Part shown: positions 1 through 10,045 of the stretch, one piece after another | Position numbering within the stretch: position 1 is the first letter of the stretch | Layout: each line of letters starts with the position of its first letter | Assembly (NCBI RefSeq): GCF_038725785.1 | Contig: NZ_CP109796.1 | Coordinates: 1,612,001-1,676,000, forward strand | DNA length: 64,000 nt | Reading direction: 5' to 3' | DNA from: Termitidicoccus mucosus | GTDB lineage: Bacteria > Verrucomicrobiota > Verrucomicrobiia > Opitutales > Opitutaceae | Position numbers and translations under genes: made by a program | Notes under the pieces: generated by a model | Databases searched by the model: none | Told to the model about the DNA's origin: nothing | The model's input: the letters and a program-made list of their open reading frames with translations, nothing else

Positions 1-164
1 CAGAAGGAGTTTTTTCGTCATGCGGCAGGACGAGGTTGGGCTTGTTGGGCAGGGGGTTGAATCGGATTGGATTTGGAATCCATGCTATCGAAACCCGTGA
101 AGCCGCCGCATCTCTAATAGTAGAGATTTTTGGCACGCGCCAATTTACGCTTCGCGCTCAAGAA

Positions 165-188
165 GCAGCCCCTTTGCCTTGGGGCTGC
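165..188 (-). terminator. weak hairpin after kdpE
   Basis: An 8-bp perfect inverted repeat (GCAGCCCC / GGGGCTGC, 8-nt loop) lies about 45 bases past the kdpE stop. On the minus strand it is followed only by TTCTTG, not a T-run, so intrinsic termination is possible but weak. A second small stem (ATCTCTA / TAGAGAT followed by TTTT) at 110-131 points the other way, on the plus strand. No gene was recognised in bases 1-234. Confidence 0.35.
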
Positions 189-234
189 CTCATCCAACTT
201 TGCCCGTTGGTGGCAAGGGGACTAGGTCAGCGAT

Positions 235-924
235 TCATTCCACGAGGCGGTAGCCGATGCCGGCATCCGTTTTCAGGTGCTTGGGCACTTGCGGGTTCGC
301 TTCGAGTTTCTGGCGCAGATGCGTCATGTGGACGCGCAGGTAGTGCGTGTTGTCCTCCGCCGACGGCCCCCAGACCTCGCGCAGGATTTGCCGGTGGATG
401 ACGACTTTTCCCCGGTGCCGGACCAATAGCCTGAGGAGCGCATATTCCTTGGCCGTGAGGTGCACCTCTTCCCCTCCACGGCGGACCAGCCGCGCGGCCA
501 GGTCCACTTCGATGTCACCGAAACTCACCAGGGCTGATTCGTCGTTCGGCTGGGCGCGGCGCATGACGGCCCGCATGCGCGCCAGCAATTCCCGTCCGCT
601 GAAAGGCTTGGTGAGATAGTCGTCGGCCCCGGCGTCCAGCGCATCGATCTTGTCGTCTTCGCCGGCCCGCACGGACAAGATCAGCACAGGGATGCGGCTC
701 CATTCGCGGAGCCTCCTCAGCACCTCCACGCCCTTCATGTCGGGCAATCCCAAGTCCAGGATGATGCCGTCGGGCTGGCGGGCCACGGCTTCCTGCAGGC
801 CGAGTTGCCCGGTCTCGGCCTCGAAAACCGTGTAGCCATCGCCACCCAAGGCCAGGCGAAGGAGGCGGCGGATCTGGATTTCATCGTCGATGACCAGCAG
901 TTTCCGGGAAGCGGGAGCATTCAT
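235..924 (-). CDS. kdpE: KdpE response regulator
   Basis: Cytoplasmic OmpR/PhoB-type response regulator of 229 residues, expected to switch on the kdp operon when phosphorylated by KdpD. The receiver domain shows the acidic pair D13-D14, phospho-acceptor D57 (ILDLGLPD) and K106 (YLTKPF). The C-terminal winged helix spans about 130-228 (LTAKEYALLRLL, GIGYRLVE). Its ATG overlaps the kdpD stop in an ATGA arrangement, so translation is probably coupled. It is the last gene of the operon. A candidate binding site with the 11-bp repeat spacing typical of the family lies upstream of the operon at 8419-8456. Family assignment is firm; regulation is inferred. Confidence 0.97.
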   Translation of the reverse strand: MNAPASRKLLVIDDEIQIRRLLRLALGGDGYTVFEAETGQLGLQEAVARQPDGIILDLGLPDMKGVEVLRRLREWSRIPVLILSVRAGEDDKIDALDAGADDYLTKPFSGRELLARMRAVMRRAQPNDESALVSFGDIEVDLAARLVRRGGEEVHLTAKEYALLRLLVRHRGKVVIHRQILREVWGPSAEDNTHYLRVHMTHLRQKLEANPQVPKHLKTDAGIGYRLVE

Positions 925-3581
925 GCGGAAGGAGTCGGCTCAGGAGGATTGTTTGGCAGATAAATCGTGAAGACGGCCCCGCCGCCGGGATTCCCCCCGA
1001 CCACAATCTCACCGCCTTGGGCGGCGATAAATCCACGCACGATTGACAAGCCGAGCCCAAGGCCGCCGGCATGCGCCGCGTCGCCGCGGGAGAATTTTCG
1101 GAACACCCGGTCCTTCATTTCGGGCGGGAGGCCGGGGCCGCGATCAGCCACCGTAAAAAACGCCGTCCCGGTTCCATGGTCCAGCCCCGCGGCCAGAAAA
1201 ACCGGAGTCCGCGGCGGGGTGTGAAGCCCGGCATTGAGCAGGAGGTTGGCCAAGGCCTGCTCCGTGAGGGCAAAGTCCGCGCGGATGGGAGGCAGAGCGG
1301 GCGGAATCGAAATCTCAAGCGGGCGATCCGCGAGCGCATCACCCACGCTTTCGAGGGCGGCATTCACCATGTCGCTCATGTCGCACCAGTCGAGGCGCGG
1401 CTTGAGCGCGCCGCTTTCCAGGCGGGTCTGGTCGAGGAGATTTTCCACCAGACGGTTGAGCCGCCTCGCGGCCGTGCGTCCTTCGGTCACCAGGCTGTCC
1501 CGCAACTGCGCATCATCCAGCCCGGACAGATTTTCAAAGGCTCCGGTGATCACCGCCAGCGGCGTTCTCAACTCATGGGAAACGCTGTCGAGGAGGGTGC
1601 GGTGGAGTTTGTCGGATTCGGCCAGAAACTTCTCCCGCTCCCCGGCCTCGCGGAGACGCTCGCGTTCAACGCTAAGCGCCAGTTGTCGCGCAAACGCATC
1701 AAGCAAATCGCGCCGGGCCAGCGTGAGCTGTTCATTGGCCGCGACCACCACCGCGAGAACGCCGACCGACTGGTTTTCGCGCACCAGCGGCACGTAATAA
1801 CCGGCGCTGCCCGGCAATGTATCCGTGAACCTGCCGGCAGAGCGCCGATGGCGGAATGCCCAGGACGCCACGCCGGCCTCCTTCTCGTCGAGGGAATACG
1901 AGCTGGCGGGATGAGGCGCGAGCTCGCCCCCGCCGTCCGGGACGAGCAGCAAGGCGGTCTTGGCGTCGAGCAATTCGTCAGTCTGGCGCAGCGCGGCGGA
2001 CACGGCATCGTCCAAGGTCCGTGCCTCCGCCAGGGAACGCGTCAGGGTAAACAAGGCGACGGCCCGTTCCTCGCGCCGGCGTTCGTGCCGGGCCTGCGCC
2101 CGGATGCGGGAAGTCAACTGCCCCGCGACCAACGCCACGCCAAAGTAAGTGGCGAACAAGATGACGTTCTCGATGTTGCCGATTCGCAAGGCGTAGCTCG
2201 GCGGGATAAACAGGTAGTTCCAGGCAAAGGCGCTGAGCACGGCGGCCAGCAACACCGGCCAGCGTCCCACCCACAGCGGCAGGAATACAATGGCGAGAAG
2301 ATAAACCAGACCGATCGCCTGGTAGTATTTTTCCGGCAGGAGCAGCCCGACCAGCGTAACCGCGGCCACGGCGGCCGCGGCCCAACCATATTCCGACGGA
2401 CCGCTGAAGGCCGCCTCGATCCCCCGCCAGGTCGGGCGCCGGGATTGCTGCTCGGCCGGCACCACGTAAATGTCGATGTTGCCGCCCAGCCGGATCAATC
2501 GGTCCACCAGCGTGCCCCGGATGAGCTCGGACGGACGCCACCCGCGCGGTTTGCCAATCACGATTTGCGTGGCGTTGTGCTGCAACGCAAGCCGGACCAG
2601 GGCCGCCGCGATGTCCTCATCATGCGTCACCAGAACCTCCGCGCCCAGCTCGCGGGCCAAGGCCATGTTTTTGTCGAGCAAAGCCTGGGCGGCCGGGGAA
2701 AGAGGCCGCGACGATTCGATGTGGGCGGCGATCCACGAAGCCCCCTGCGCGGCGGCAAGCCGCCGGGTCCAGCGCACGAGCTGGGTCGAAAATGGACTCG
2801 GCCCCACGGCCACCAGCATGCGCTCGCCGCTGCGCCAGACGGTTTTTTTGACATGGCTGGAGCGCATCGAGCGCAACTGGCGCTCCACCCGCTCCGCGGT
2901 GAACCGAAGCGCCAGTTCACGCAAGGCGGCGAGGTGGGTGCTCTTGAAAAAGTTCTCGGCCGCCGCCGCCGCCTTCCCGCCGAGATAAACCTTTCCTTCG
3001 GACAGCCGTTCCCGCAATGCCTCTGGAGTGAGGTCGATCAACTCGATCTGGTCGGCGAGGTCCAGAAGCGAATCCGGCACGGTTTCGCGGATCGTTGCGC
3101 CGGTGATCTGCCGGACGGTATCGGCGCGGGATTCGACGTGCTGGATGTTGAGCGTCGTGAAGACATCAATGCCGGCATCGAGCAGCTCGATCACATCCTG
3201 GTAACGCTTCGCGTGGATCGAGCCCGGAGCGTTGGTGTGCGCCAGTTCATCCACCAGCACGAGCTGCGGTTTGCCCGCCAGGATGGCCTCAAGGTCCATC
3301 TCCTCCAAGTGAATGCCCCGGTGGATGATCTTTTTTCTCGGCACCATCGGCAGGTCCTTGAGCAGTGCCTCGGTCTCCGCGCGGCCGTGGGTCTCCACGA
3401 CGCCCACGACCAGGTTCACCTTGTCCCGCAGTTCCTCATGCGCCGCTCGCAGCATCGCGTAGGTTTTGCCCACGCCGGGGCACATCCCGAAGAAAACCTT
3501 CAGGCGGCCCCGCTTGGCGCGCTCTTCCTCCTGCTTGAGGGAGGCGAGCAGCGCGTCCGGATCTGGATGCCGGTCAATCAT
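921..3581 (-). CDS. kdpD: KdpD sensor histidine kinase
   Basis: Membrane sensor kinase/phosphatase for KdpE, 886 residues from the ATG at 3581. Domains in order: N-terminal KdpD domain with Walker A (GMCPGVGKT, 32-40) and VDELAHTNAPGS, a universal-stress-protein-like domain (about 230-365), four close membrane segments (about 375-480), a GAF-like region, HisKA with the phosphorylation motif SVSHELRTPLAVI, and an ATPase domain ending GLGLGLSIVRG. An alternative upstream ATG at 3668 overlaps the kdpC stop (ATGA) and would add 29 non-conserved residues. I chose 3581 because family similarity begins there, but coupling favours 3668. The full domain set suggests a working protein. Confidence 0.96.
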   Translation of the reverse strand: MIDRHPDPDALLASLKQEEERAKRGRLKVFFGMCPGVGKTYAMLRAAHEELRDKVNLVVGVVETHGRAETEALLKDLPMVPRKKIIHRGIHLEEMDLEAILAGKPQLVLVDELAHTNAPGSIHAKRYQDVIELLDAGIDVFTTLNIQHVESRADTVRQITGATIRETVPDSLLDLADQIELIDLTPEALRERLSEGKVYLGGKAAAAAENFFKSTHLAALRELALRFTAERVERQLRSMRSSHVKKTVWRSGERMLVAVGPSPFSTQLVRWTRRLAAAQGASWIAAHIESSRPLSPAAQALLDKNMALARELGAEVLVTHDEDIAAALVRLALQHNATQIVIGKPRGWRPSELIRGTLVDRLIRLGGNIDIYVVPAEQQSRRPTWRGIEAAFSGPSEYGWAAAAVAAVTLVGLLLPEKYYQAIGLVYLLAIVFLPLWVGRWPVLLAAVLSAFAWNYLFIPPSYALRIGNIENVILFATYFGVALVAGQLTSRIRAQARHERRREERAVALFTLTRSLAEARTLDDAVSAALRQTDELLDAKTALLLVPDGGGELAPHPASSYSLDEKEAGVASWAFRHRRSAGRFTDTLPGSAGYYVPLVRENQSVGVLAVVVAANEQLTLARRDLLDAFARQLALSVERERLREAGEREKFLAESDKLHRTLLDSVSHELRTPLAVITGAFENLSGLDDAQLRDSLVTEGRTAARRLNRLVENLLDQTRLESGALKPRLDWCDMSDMVNAALESVGDALADRPLEISIPPALPPIRADFALTEQALANLLLNAGLHTPPRTPVFLAAGLDHGTGTAFFTVADRGPGLPPEMKDRVFRKFSRGDAAHAGGLGLGLSIVRGFIAAQGGEIVVGGNPGGGAVFTIYLPNNPPEPTPSA

Positions 3582-3664
3582 TGGTCGGCAACATAAGGTG
3601 CCGGTCCGCCAGGCGAAGGCAAGACATGCCCGATCGGGGATGGCTCTCTGCGCGCCTCCCTGCT

Positions 3665-4264
3665 TCATGGCGTGGTCTCGTATGCAAGGGAGTCGAGCGC
3701 GCGGTTGAGCAGGAGGACGTTGACGCCAGGCTCGCCGAAGACGCCGAGAAAACGTCTGTCAGTATGCGCGGCGATCAATGCCCGAACCCTGTCGACGGGC
3801 AGGCCGCGCGCCTTGGCCACGCGCGCGGCCTGAAGGCTGGCATTGGCGGGGCTGATATGAGGATCGAGGCCGCTGGCCGATGCGGTCACGGCGTCAGCGG
3901 GAACCGGCGTGTCGGCGGACAGCTTGTTCTTGGCGCGGTAAGCTTCGACGTTGGCCTTGATGGCATCGGCGAGCTTCTGGCTGGTCGGCCCGAGATTCGT
4001 CCCGGAGGACAGGCCCGCATCGTAGCCGCCGCCGGCGGCTGAAGGGCGTGATTGGAAATAGCGATCGCCATTGAAGGATTGCCCGAGCAATTCCGAGCCG
4101 CGCACCGTGCCGTCGGCGTCCACGATCAGGCTGCCGTTGGCCTTGTGGCGAAAGAGAAGCTGGCCGCCCGCCCACACGGCGAGCGGATAGACGCCGCAAA
4201 GCACAAAGGCCAGAACCAGCGTCAGCAGCAGGGAACTTTTCAGCGAGGACAGGAATGTATTCAT
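3665..4264 (-). CDS. kdpC: KdpC subunit of K+-transporting ATPase
   Basis: Single-span inner-membrane subunit of the KdpFABC potassium pump, thought to stabilise the complex and raise its nucleotide affinity. At 199 residues it is of usual length. One N-terminal membrane helix covers about 10-32. The conserved soluble part contains GSELLGQSF, YFQSRPSA and SGLDPHISPANA. It starts 19 bases after kdpB, and its stop overlaps a possible kdpD ATG. Nothing suggests decay. Confidence 0.97.
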   Translation of the reverse strand: MNTFLSSLKSSLLLTLVLAFVLCGVYPLAVWAGGQLLFRHKANGSLIVDADGTVRGSELLGQSFNGDRYFQSRPSAAGGGYDAGLSSGTNLGPTSQKLADAIKANVEAYRAKNKLSADTPVPADAVTASASGLDPHISPANASLQAARVAKARGLPVDRVRALIAAHTDRRFLGVFGEPGVNVLLLNRALDSLAYETTP

Positions 4265-4283
4265 TTTTAAGATACTCGATTTC

Positions 4284-6326
4284 TCAGACGAGATGAAGGG
4301 CGTTGATCACGACATCGATCAGCTTGATGCCGGCGAAGGGGACCAGGATGCCGCCGAGCCCGTAGACGAGCAGGTTGCGGCGCAGCAGGGCGGTCGCGCC
4401 GACAGGGCGGTAAGCCACGCCTTTGAGCGCGAGCGGGATCAGCGCGACGATGACGAGCGCGTTGAAAATCACCGCGCTCAGGATGGCGCTGGGCGGAGAG
4501 CCCAGTCGCATGATGTTGAGCGGAGCGATCGCGGGAAAGGCCCCGATGAGCATGGCCGGGATGATGGCGAAGTATTTGGCGATGTCGTTGGCGATGCTGA
4601 AGGTGGTGAGCGAGCCGCGCGTGATGAGCATCTGTTTGCCGATTTCCACGATTTCCAGGAGCTTGGTCGGATTGGAATCGAGATCGACCATGTTGCCGGC
4701 CTCCTTGGCCGCCTGCGTGCCGGTGTTCATCGCGACGCCGACGTCGGCCTGGGCAAGCGCGGGCGCGTCGTTGGTGCCGTCGCCGGTCATGGCGACGAGA
4801 TGTCCGTCGGCTTGTTCCTTGCGGATGCGGGCGAGTTTCATCTCCGGCGTCGCCTGGGCCAGGAAGTCGTCCACACCCGCCTCGGCCGCGATGGCGGCGG
4901 CGGTGAGCGGATTGTCCCCGGTGATCATGACCGTGCGGATGCCCATGGCGCGGAGCTGGGCGAAGCGTTCCTTGATGCCGCCTTTCACCACGTCCTTGAG
5001 AAAGATGACGCCGAGCACTTCGCGCCCTTCGGCCACGACCAACGGAGTGCCTCCCTGCCGGGAGATTTCCTCGACCGCGTTTGTGACCGCGCCGGGAAAG
5101 GTGCCATTTTCGGTTTCCACCCATTTTTTAATGCTGTCCGCCGCGCCTTTGCGGATCTGGCGGGCGGGCTGCCCGTCGCTGGCGGCGAAGTCCACGCCGC
5201 TCATGCGCGTCTGCGCGGTGAAGGGCACAAAGGTGGCGTGGGGCGAGGCGAGGTCGCGCCCGCGCAGGTTGAACTTTTCCTTCGCCAGCACGACGATGCT
5301 GCGGCCTTCGGGAGTCTCGTCGGCCAGCGAGGCAAGTTGCGCCGCATCGGCCAGACGGTCGCGCGCCACGCCGGGGGCGGCGATAAAATCCGCGGCATGG
5401 CGGTTGCCGAGGGTGATCGTGCCCGTCTTGTCGAGAAGGAGCACATCGATGTCGCCGGCGGCCTCCACCGCGCGTCCGCTGACGGCGAGCACATTGCGCT
5501 GCAAGAGACGGTCCATGCCGGCGATGCCGATGGCGCTGAGCAGGCCGCCGATGGTGGTGGGAATCAGGCAGACCAGAAGCGCGATAAGCGTCGTGGTCGA
5601 AAAGGCGGCATTGGAGTAGTCCCCAAACGGCTTGAGCGTGATGACGACGAGGAGGAACACAAAAGTGAGCGCGGAGAGCAGGATCGTGAGCGCGATCTCG
5701 TTGGGCGTCTTCTGGCGTTTTGCCCCTTCCACCAGGCCGATCATGTGGTCGAGAAAGCCTTCGCCCGGATTCGCGGTGATGCGGACGAGAAGCGTGTCGG
5801 AGAGCACGGTGGTGCCGCCGGTGACGGCGCTGCGGTCACCGCCGGCTTCACGTATCACGGGGGCTGATTCGCCGGTGATGGCGGATTCATCGACGGAAGC
5901 GGCGCCCTCTATCACTTCGCCGTCGCCGGGGATGAGTTCGCCGGCCTTGACGAGAACGATGTCGCCTTTGGATAGCGTGACGGCATCGACCGGCTCCAGG
6001 GAACCGTCCCGGCGGCGGCGTTGAGCGGTCATCTGCTTGCGTGTCGCCCGCAGGGCGCGGGCCTGGGCCTTGCCCCGGCCCTCGGCCACGGCCTCGGCGA
6101 AGTTCGCGAAGAGCACGGTGGACAGCAGCCAGAGGGCGATCTGGAGGACGTAGCCGAGAGGGTCCTTCGAGGTGAAGATCTGCTGGAAGCAAAGGAATGA
6201 ACCGATCAGCGTGACGAACATCACCGGGTTCTTCAGTTGCAGGCGAGGATCCAGTTTTCTGACCGAGTCGATCACCGCCTGGCGAAAAATCGCCCGGTCG
6301 AAAAGGGAGATGGTTTTGGTGTTCAT
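4284..6326 (-). CDS. kdpB: KdpB P-type ATPase subunit
   Basis: Catalytic P-type ATPase subunit of the Kdp pump, 680 residues, close to the E. coli length. Visible motifs are TGESAPV (actuator domain), [11 protein letters not shown] with phosphorylated D299, and [12 protein letters not shown] near residue 510. Membrane segments lie near 35-85, 215-275 and the C-terminus. The reading frame continues upstream into kdpA, but the ATG at 6326 ([14 protein letters not shown]) matches the family N-terminus and leaves a 29-base gap after kdpA. Confidence 0.97.
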   Translation of the reverse strand: MNTKTISLFDRAIFRQAVIDSVRKLDPRLQLKNPVMFVTLIGSFLCFQQIFTSKDPLGYVLQIALWLLSTVLFANFAEAVAEGRGKAQARALRATRKQMTAQRRRRDGSLEPVDAVTLSKGDIVLVKAGELIPGDGEVIEGAASVDESAITGESAPVIREAGGDRSAVTGGTTVLSDTLLVRITANPGEGFLDHMIGLVEGAKRQKTPNEIALTILLSALTFVFLLVVITLKPFGDYSNAAFSTTTLIALLVCLIPTTIGGLLSAIGIAGMDRLLQRNVLAVSGRAVEAAGDIDVLLLDKTGTITLGNRHAADFIAAPGVARDRLADAAQLASLADETPEGRSIVVLAKEKFNLRGRDLASPHATFVPFTAQTRMSGVDFAASDGQPARQIRKGAADSIKKWVETENGTFPGAVTNAVEEISRQGGTPLVVAEGREVLGVIFLKDVVKGGIKERFAQLRAMGIRTVMITGDNPLTAAAIAAEAGVDDFLAQATPEMKLARIRKEQADGHLVAMTGDGTNDAPALAQADVGVAMNTGTQAAKEAGNMVDLDSNPTKLLEIVEIGKQMLITRGSLTTFSIANDIAKYFAIIPAMLIGAFPAIAPLNIMRLGSPPSAILSAVIFNALVIVALIPLALKGVAYRPVGATALLRRNLLVYGLGGILVPFAGIKLIDVVINALHLV

Positions 6327-6355
6327 GGCAGGGAAAACGCTTGTTGTTGCCTGGA

Positions 6356-8170
6356 TCAAAACAGGCGGCCGGCACCCATGAGGAAGTGTTCCGCGACGGG
6401 ACCGACCGCGAGGGCCGGCAGATAGGTGAGCGCGCCGATGAGCAGCATTGTGCCGATCAAAAGACACACGAATGTGAGCCCCTCCGTCTTGAACGTGCCG
6501 GCGCTCGCCGGCACCGGCTTCTTGCCGGCGAGATTCCCGGCGATGGCCAATATCGGCACGATCATCAGGAAGCGCCCGAAGAGCATGGCGAGCCCGAGCG
6601 CCGTGTTGTAATGGGGATCGCCGTTGGCGGGGTTGGCCGTGAGCCCGGCAAACGCGCTGCCGTTGTTGCCGACCGCCGAACTGAACGCGTAGAGGATTTC
6701 CGCGAACCCGTGGGGCCCGGCGTTATTGAGGCCGGCCTGCCCCCACTCGCTCACGCTGGCCCACGCGGTGAAGCCGAGGAGCGGCGTGGCCAGCGCCATC
6801 AGCACGAGCACCGCCATCTTCACGTCGAACGCCTCGATTTTCTTGCCGAGATATTCGGGCGTGCGTCCGACCATCAGGCCGGCGATGAACACTGCCAGGA
6901 TCGCGAACAGCAGGATGCCGTAGAGGCCTGCGCCCACGCCGCCGAAAATGACCTCGCCGGTCTGCATGTTGAACAGCGGCACCAGGCCTCCGATCGGGGT
7001 GAACGAGTCATGCATCGCGTTGACCGCGCCGCAGGAGGCCGCGGTCGTGATGGTCGCGAACAGAGCGGAGTTGAAGATGCCGAAGCGGATCTCCTTGCCC
7101 TCCATGTTGCCGTCAGCCGCGGCCACGCCGAGCGACTGGTGAATCGGGTTGCCCGAGGCCTCGGCTCCCCACGAAACCAGAACCCCGACGACAAACATCG
7201 CCGCCATCGCGGACCAGATGGCCCAGCCGTGCTTCTGGTTGTTGACCACGCGGCCGAAATAGTAGGTGAGCGCGCTGGGTATCGCGAAGATCGCCAGCAT
7301 CTGGAAAAAATTCGAAAACGGCGTGGGGTTTTCGTAAGGATGCGCGGCATTGGCGTTGAAAAAGCCGCCGCCATTCGTGCCCAGCATCTTGATGGCGACT
7401 TGGGAGGCGACGGGGCCTTGGGCGATGATTTGGGTGTCGACGACCTTGTCCACCAACACGGGCGCTCCATTGGCCGCGGTGACGGCGGTGCCGTTTTCGT
7501 CGGTCTTCGGAATCTGGATCGCATGGGAATCCAGCGTCCTGGCCGTGACGTGGGGCTTGAAGTTCTGGATCATGCCCTGTGACACCAGGGCCAGCGCAAA
7601 GACAAGGCAGACCGGCAGCAGCAGGTAATAGGTGACGCGGACCGTATCCACCCAGAAATTACCGATGGTGCGGGCCGATTTCCTGGCGATGCCGCGGACC
7701 AGCGCGGCGGCTATGCCAATACCGACCGCCGCCGATGTGAAATTGTGAATGGCCAGCGCGACCATCTGCGAAAAATACGACATCGTCGATTCGCCGCCGT
7801 AGCTTTGCCAGTTGGTGTTGGTCGTGAAGCTCGCCGCCGTGTTGAACGCCAGATGAGCGGAGAGTCCCGGCATCCCCTGGGGGTTGAGCGGAAGAAAATG
7901 CTGGTATCTAAGAATAAAATACGTGAACAGCATGCCCGTCAGGCTGAACACGAGCACGGATACCGCGTAGCCGATCCAGCTCTGTTCCTGCTCCGGCTTG
8001 ATGCCGCATATCCGATACGTCAGCCGCTCGAACGGCTTGACGGCCCGGTCGAGCCAGGTCTTGCCGTTCACGTCCAAAACCCGCGCGAGATACAGGCCCA
8101 AGGGTTTGGTCAGGAGGAGCAGCACCCCGAGAAAGAGCGCGAATTGAAGCCAGGCGTTGGTGTTGTTCAT
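6356..8170 (-). CDS. kdpA: KdpA potassium-binding subunit
   Basis: Channel-like subunit that selects and carries K+, 604 residues with about ten membrane helices. The first selectivity loop is [14 protein letters not shown] (114-127), and later loops include [11 protein letters not shown] and [10 protein letters not shown]. It is about 45 residues longer than E. coli KdpA. The extra length appears to come mainly from a hydrophilic segment around 215-250 ([13 protein letters not shown]), probably a periplasmic loop. It begins 9 bases after kdpF and is followed by kdpB. Confidence 0.97.
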   Translation of the reverse strand: MNNTNAWLQFALFLGVLLLLTKPLGLYLARVLDVNGKTWLDRAVKPFERLTYRICGIKPEQEQSWIGYAVSVLVFSLTGMLFTYFILRYQHFLPLNPQGMPGLSAHLAFNTAASFTTNTNWQSYGGESTMSYFSQMVALAIHNFTSAAVGIGIAAALVRGIARKSARTIGNFWVDTVRVTYYLLLPVCLVFALALVSQGMIQNFKPHVTARTLDSHAIQIPKTDENGTAVTAANGAPVLVDKVVDTQIIAQGPVASQVAIKMLGTNGGGFFNANAAHPYENPTPFSNFFQMLAIFAIPSALTYYFGRVVNNQKHGWAIWSAMAAMFVVGVLVSWGAEASGNPIHQSLGVAAADGNMEGKEIRFGIFNSALFATITTAASCGAVNAMHDSFTPIGGLVPLFNMQTGEVIFGGVGAGLYGILLFAILAVFIAGLMVGRTPEYLGKKIEAFDVKMAVLVLMALATPLLGFTAWASVSEWGQAGLNNAGPHGFAEILYAFSSAVGNNGSAFAGLTANPANGDPHYNTALGLAMLFGRFLMIVPILAIAGNLAGKKPVPASAGTFKTEGLTFVCLLIGTMLLIGALTYLPALAVGPVAEHFLMGAGRLF

Positions 8171-8179
8171 GGTATGGGC

Positions 8180-8263
8180 TCAAAATTTTTCCGGCCGGAT
8201 GACGGCCGCGACCAGGTAAACCAAAGCCGCAACGGCGATAATGCTGACAAGGATGCTTTCCAT
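8180..8263 (-). CDS. kdpF: KdpF small stabilising subunit
   Basis: A 27-residue ORF that is one hydrophobic helix (MESILVSIIAVAALVYLVAA) followed by IRPEKF, the classic KdpF ending (RPE.F). KdpF is a small lipid-like peptide that stabilises KdpFABC. The position is right, 9 bases upstream of kdpA in the same direction. The stop overlaps no other gene. It is so short that gene finders tend to skip it. Confidence 0.9.
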   Translation of the reverse strand: MESILVSIIAVAALVYLVAAVIRPEKF

Positions 8264-8292
8264 AATCGTGGCAGGACGGGTTGAAAAAGGAC

Positions 8293-8379
8293 TCAGCGGA
8301 CCTTCTCGCAGAAGCGGGAGTAGGCGATGCAGAGGAGAAAAAAAGCCACCGTGGCGCCGACAAAAAACACGTCATTCAT
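8293..8379 (-). CDS. 28-residue membrane peptide leading the kdp operon
   Basis: An ORF of 28 residues with one hydrophobic helix and a polar end, motif FFLLCIAYSRFCEKV. It lies 29 bases upstream of kdpF and directly downstream of the candidate KdpE operator. From memory, many bacteria outside the enterics carry a similar short ORF (hydrophobic, then C..Y.R.C) just before kdpF, which supports it being real; this was not searched. Its role is unknown. It could be an extra accessory peptide of the pump or a translational leader. Confidence 0.65.
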   Translation of the reverse strand: MNDVFFVGATVAFFLLCIAYSRFCEKVR

Positions 8380-8418
8380 GAGGCCTGAAGTATGCCATGA
8401 GCGGCCTTGGGCGCCTAA

Positions 8419-8456
8419 TTAAGAAGCGCCCCAAACCCATTAAGATAATGTTAAGA
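8419..8456 (-). promoter_or_regulatory. candidate KdpE operator: three TCTTAA repeats
   Basis: On the minus strand the hexamer TCTTAA occurs three times, at 8451-8456, 8440-8445 and 8419-8424. Start-to-start spacings are 11 and 21 bases, that is one and two helical turns. OmpR/PhoB-family regulators bind direct repeats spaced 11 bp, and the known E. coli KdpE site is also a pair of T-rich hexamers at this spacing. The block lies 40 bases upstream of the first ORF of the operon and is AT-rich in a GC-rich region. The repeats are seen; binding by KdpE is inferred. Confidence 0.6.
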
Positions 8457-8593
8457 CCGGCACCAAGAGTCTCGACGGGAAAGGCGTTCCGGATTCATCT
8501 TCCAAGCGCCGCCGAGCAATAAACTTCATGCCGATACATCCCGCCCAAACGCGAACACGCGCAGTCATCACGGCCCGTCGCGCCGGCAATATC

Positions 8594-9937
8594 ATGCGCC
8601 GCGCCGCGCATCTCGCCATTCTTCCCATGGCAACCGGCCTCTTCGCCGGCGCTTCGTCCGGCGAAACCCGCCCGCCCCCGGACGTCGCGCCCGCACTCCA
8701 ACCCGCGACCGCGCGGACCGAGCCCCGCTGGGGCGTGGGCATGGGCTTGCGCTATGCGGACGTGCCGTTTCGCGGCGGCGATGACACGGTGGCGGACATC
8801 GTGCCCCTCTTCTTTTTCGAAGGCAGGCACGTGTTCCTCCGCGGACTGGAGGGCGGCTTGCACGCCTGGACCTCCCCGCAAACCGAGATCAACCTCCTCG
8901 CCCGTTATCGTTTCTTCGACATTCCCAAGGGGCTGCAAAACGAAATCCGGCAGGATGCGCTCGATATGGGCGCGCAACTCCGCTGGCAATTCAAGCCGGG
9001 CTGGCGGCTGGACGGAGAGGTGCTGAGCGATGTGGACGGGCGCGTGCAAGGCATCGCCCGGCTGGGCGCCGTCATCGGGACGGCGGGCTGGCGTTTTCAG
9101 CCCGAGGCGGAATTGCGCGCCAAGACTGCCGCCTTCAACAGCAATTATTATGGAATCGGCGAATATGACGTGGATGCCGGCGCGGACCTGCGTTTCCGGC
9201 TGAAAATGCGCCGCCATGTTTACCGCAACCTTTACCTGATCGGCTCCGCGGAGGCCGCGTTTCTCGACCACGCCGCCCGCTCGAGCCCGGCGGTGAATGA
9301 CCGCATGGAGTGGGAGGCGTTTCTCGGCGTGGGATTCTTCAACCGCCCGGTGACTCCCGCCGGCGAACCGCAGGCATTGTCCATCCGGCCCTATTGGCGG
9401 CTCTCGCAGGGCATCGGCACCGACGCCACCATCCTGGAGGCCATGACCGGCGAGGTGGCCGCCGGCGACAGGACCATCCGCATGACTTCGTTGTTTTACG
9501 GCTACCCGCTGGCCGAAAATTTCATGGGATTGCCGATCGAGGTATATCTCACGCCCGGCCTGGCGCATCACTACGCTTCATCCGCGCAGGACGCCGCCAC
9601 CGAGTATGTGCTGGCGGTGAAATTCTACCACACCCTCCCGCTGCCATGGCGCGTGCGCCTCGGGTTTGCCGAAGGCATGTCCTACGCCGACTCGATCACT
9701 TATTACGAAGAAACCAGCCTCACGCGCAAGGGATACAGGACCAGCAGGCTGCTGAACTACCTGGATTTCTCGCTGGACGTGAGCCTCGGCGACATGACCA
9801 AACGAAACGGCCTTCGCGACTGGTGGCTGGGCGCGGGAATCCATCATCGGTCCGGCATTTTTGAAACCGCCTCGATGTTTGGCCGCATCAAGGGCGGGAG
9901 CAATTTCTCCACCGTTTACCTCCAGTGGTCCCCGTGA
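8594..9937 (+). CDS. MipA/OmpV-like outer-membrane protein
   Basis: Predicted outer-membrane beta-barrel of 447 residues. The ATG at 8594 gives a signal peptide (MRRAAHLAILPMATGLFAGASS); an upstream ATG at 8528 would add 22 residues and spoil it. After the signal there are many alternating strands and the family-like phrases GMGLRYADVPFRGGDD, PLFFFEGRHVFLRGLEGG and YGIGEYDV, which match MipA/OmpV scaffolding/porin proteins. The usual length is nearer 250-280, so this is a long member. It is divergent from the kdp operon and shares a 214-base gap with it. Substrate unknown. Confidence 0.72.
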   Translation: MRRAAHLAILPMATGLFAGASSGETRPPPDVAPALQPATARTEPRWGVGMGLRYADVPFRGGDDTVADIVPLFFFEGRHVFLRGLEGGLHAWTSPQTEINLLARYRFFDIPKGLQNEIRQDALDMGAQLRWQFKPGWRLDGEVLSDVDGRVQGIARLGAVIGTAGWRFQPEAELRAKTAAFNSNYYGIGEYDVDAGADLRFRLKMRRHVYRNLYLIGSAEAAFLDHAARSSPAVNDRMEWEAFLGVGFFNRPVTPAGEPQALSIRPYWRLSQGIGTDATILEAMTGEVAAGDRTIRMTSLFYGYPLAENFMGLPIEVYLTPGLAHHYASSAQDAATEYVLAVKFYHTLPLPWRVRLGFAEGMSYADSITYYEETSLTRKGYRTSRLLNYLDFSLDVSLGDMTKRNGLRDWWLGAGIHHRSGIFETASMFGRIKGGSNFSTVYLQWSP

Positions 9938-10045
9938 GCCGGGCGCGCATGAAAAAATCGGCCCTACCCCGCGTCTTTCGCCTCCGCAATCCCCGCCTTT
10001 CCTGCTTTCCTTTCCGACGAACCACTGGCCCAAGGACTTCTCTGC

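Noticed and set aside
1-130. tRNA or tmRNA fragment at the left edge
   Set aside because: No T-loop or acceptor stem could be paired; only a small stem with TTTT is visible.
1071-3596. 841-residue open frame on the plus strand opposite kdpD
   Set aside because: High GC leaves the opposite strand open; the peptide is Arg/Gly/His-rich with no domain pattern, while kdpD is certain.
6327-6467. Longer KdpB with 47 extra residues overlapping kdpA
   Set aside because: The extension is antisense-like, Arg/His-rich and unlike any KdpB; the ATG at 6326 matches the family.
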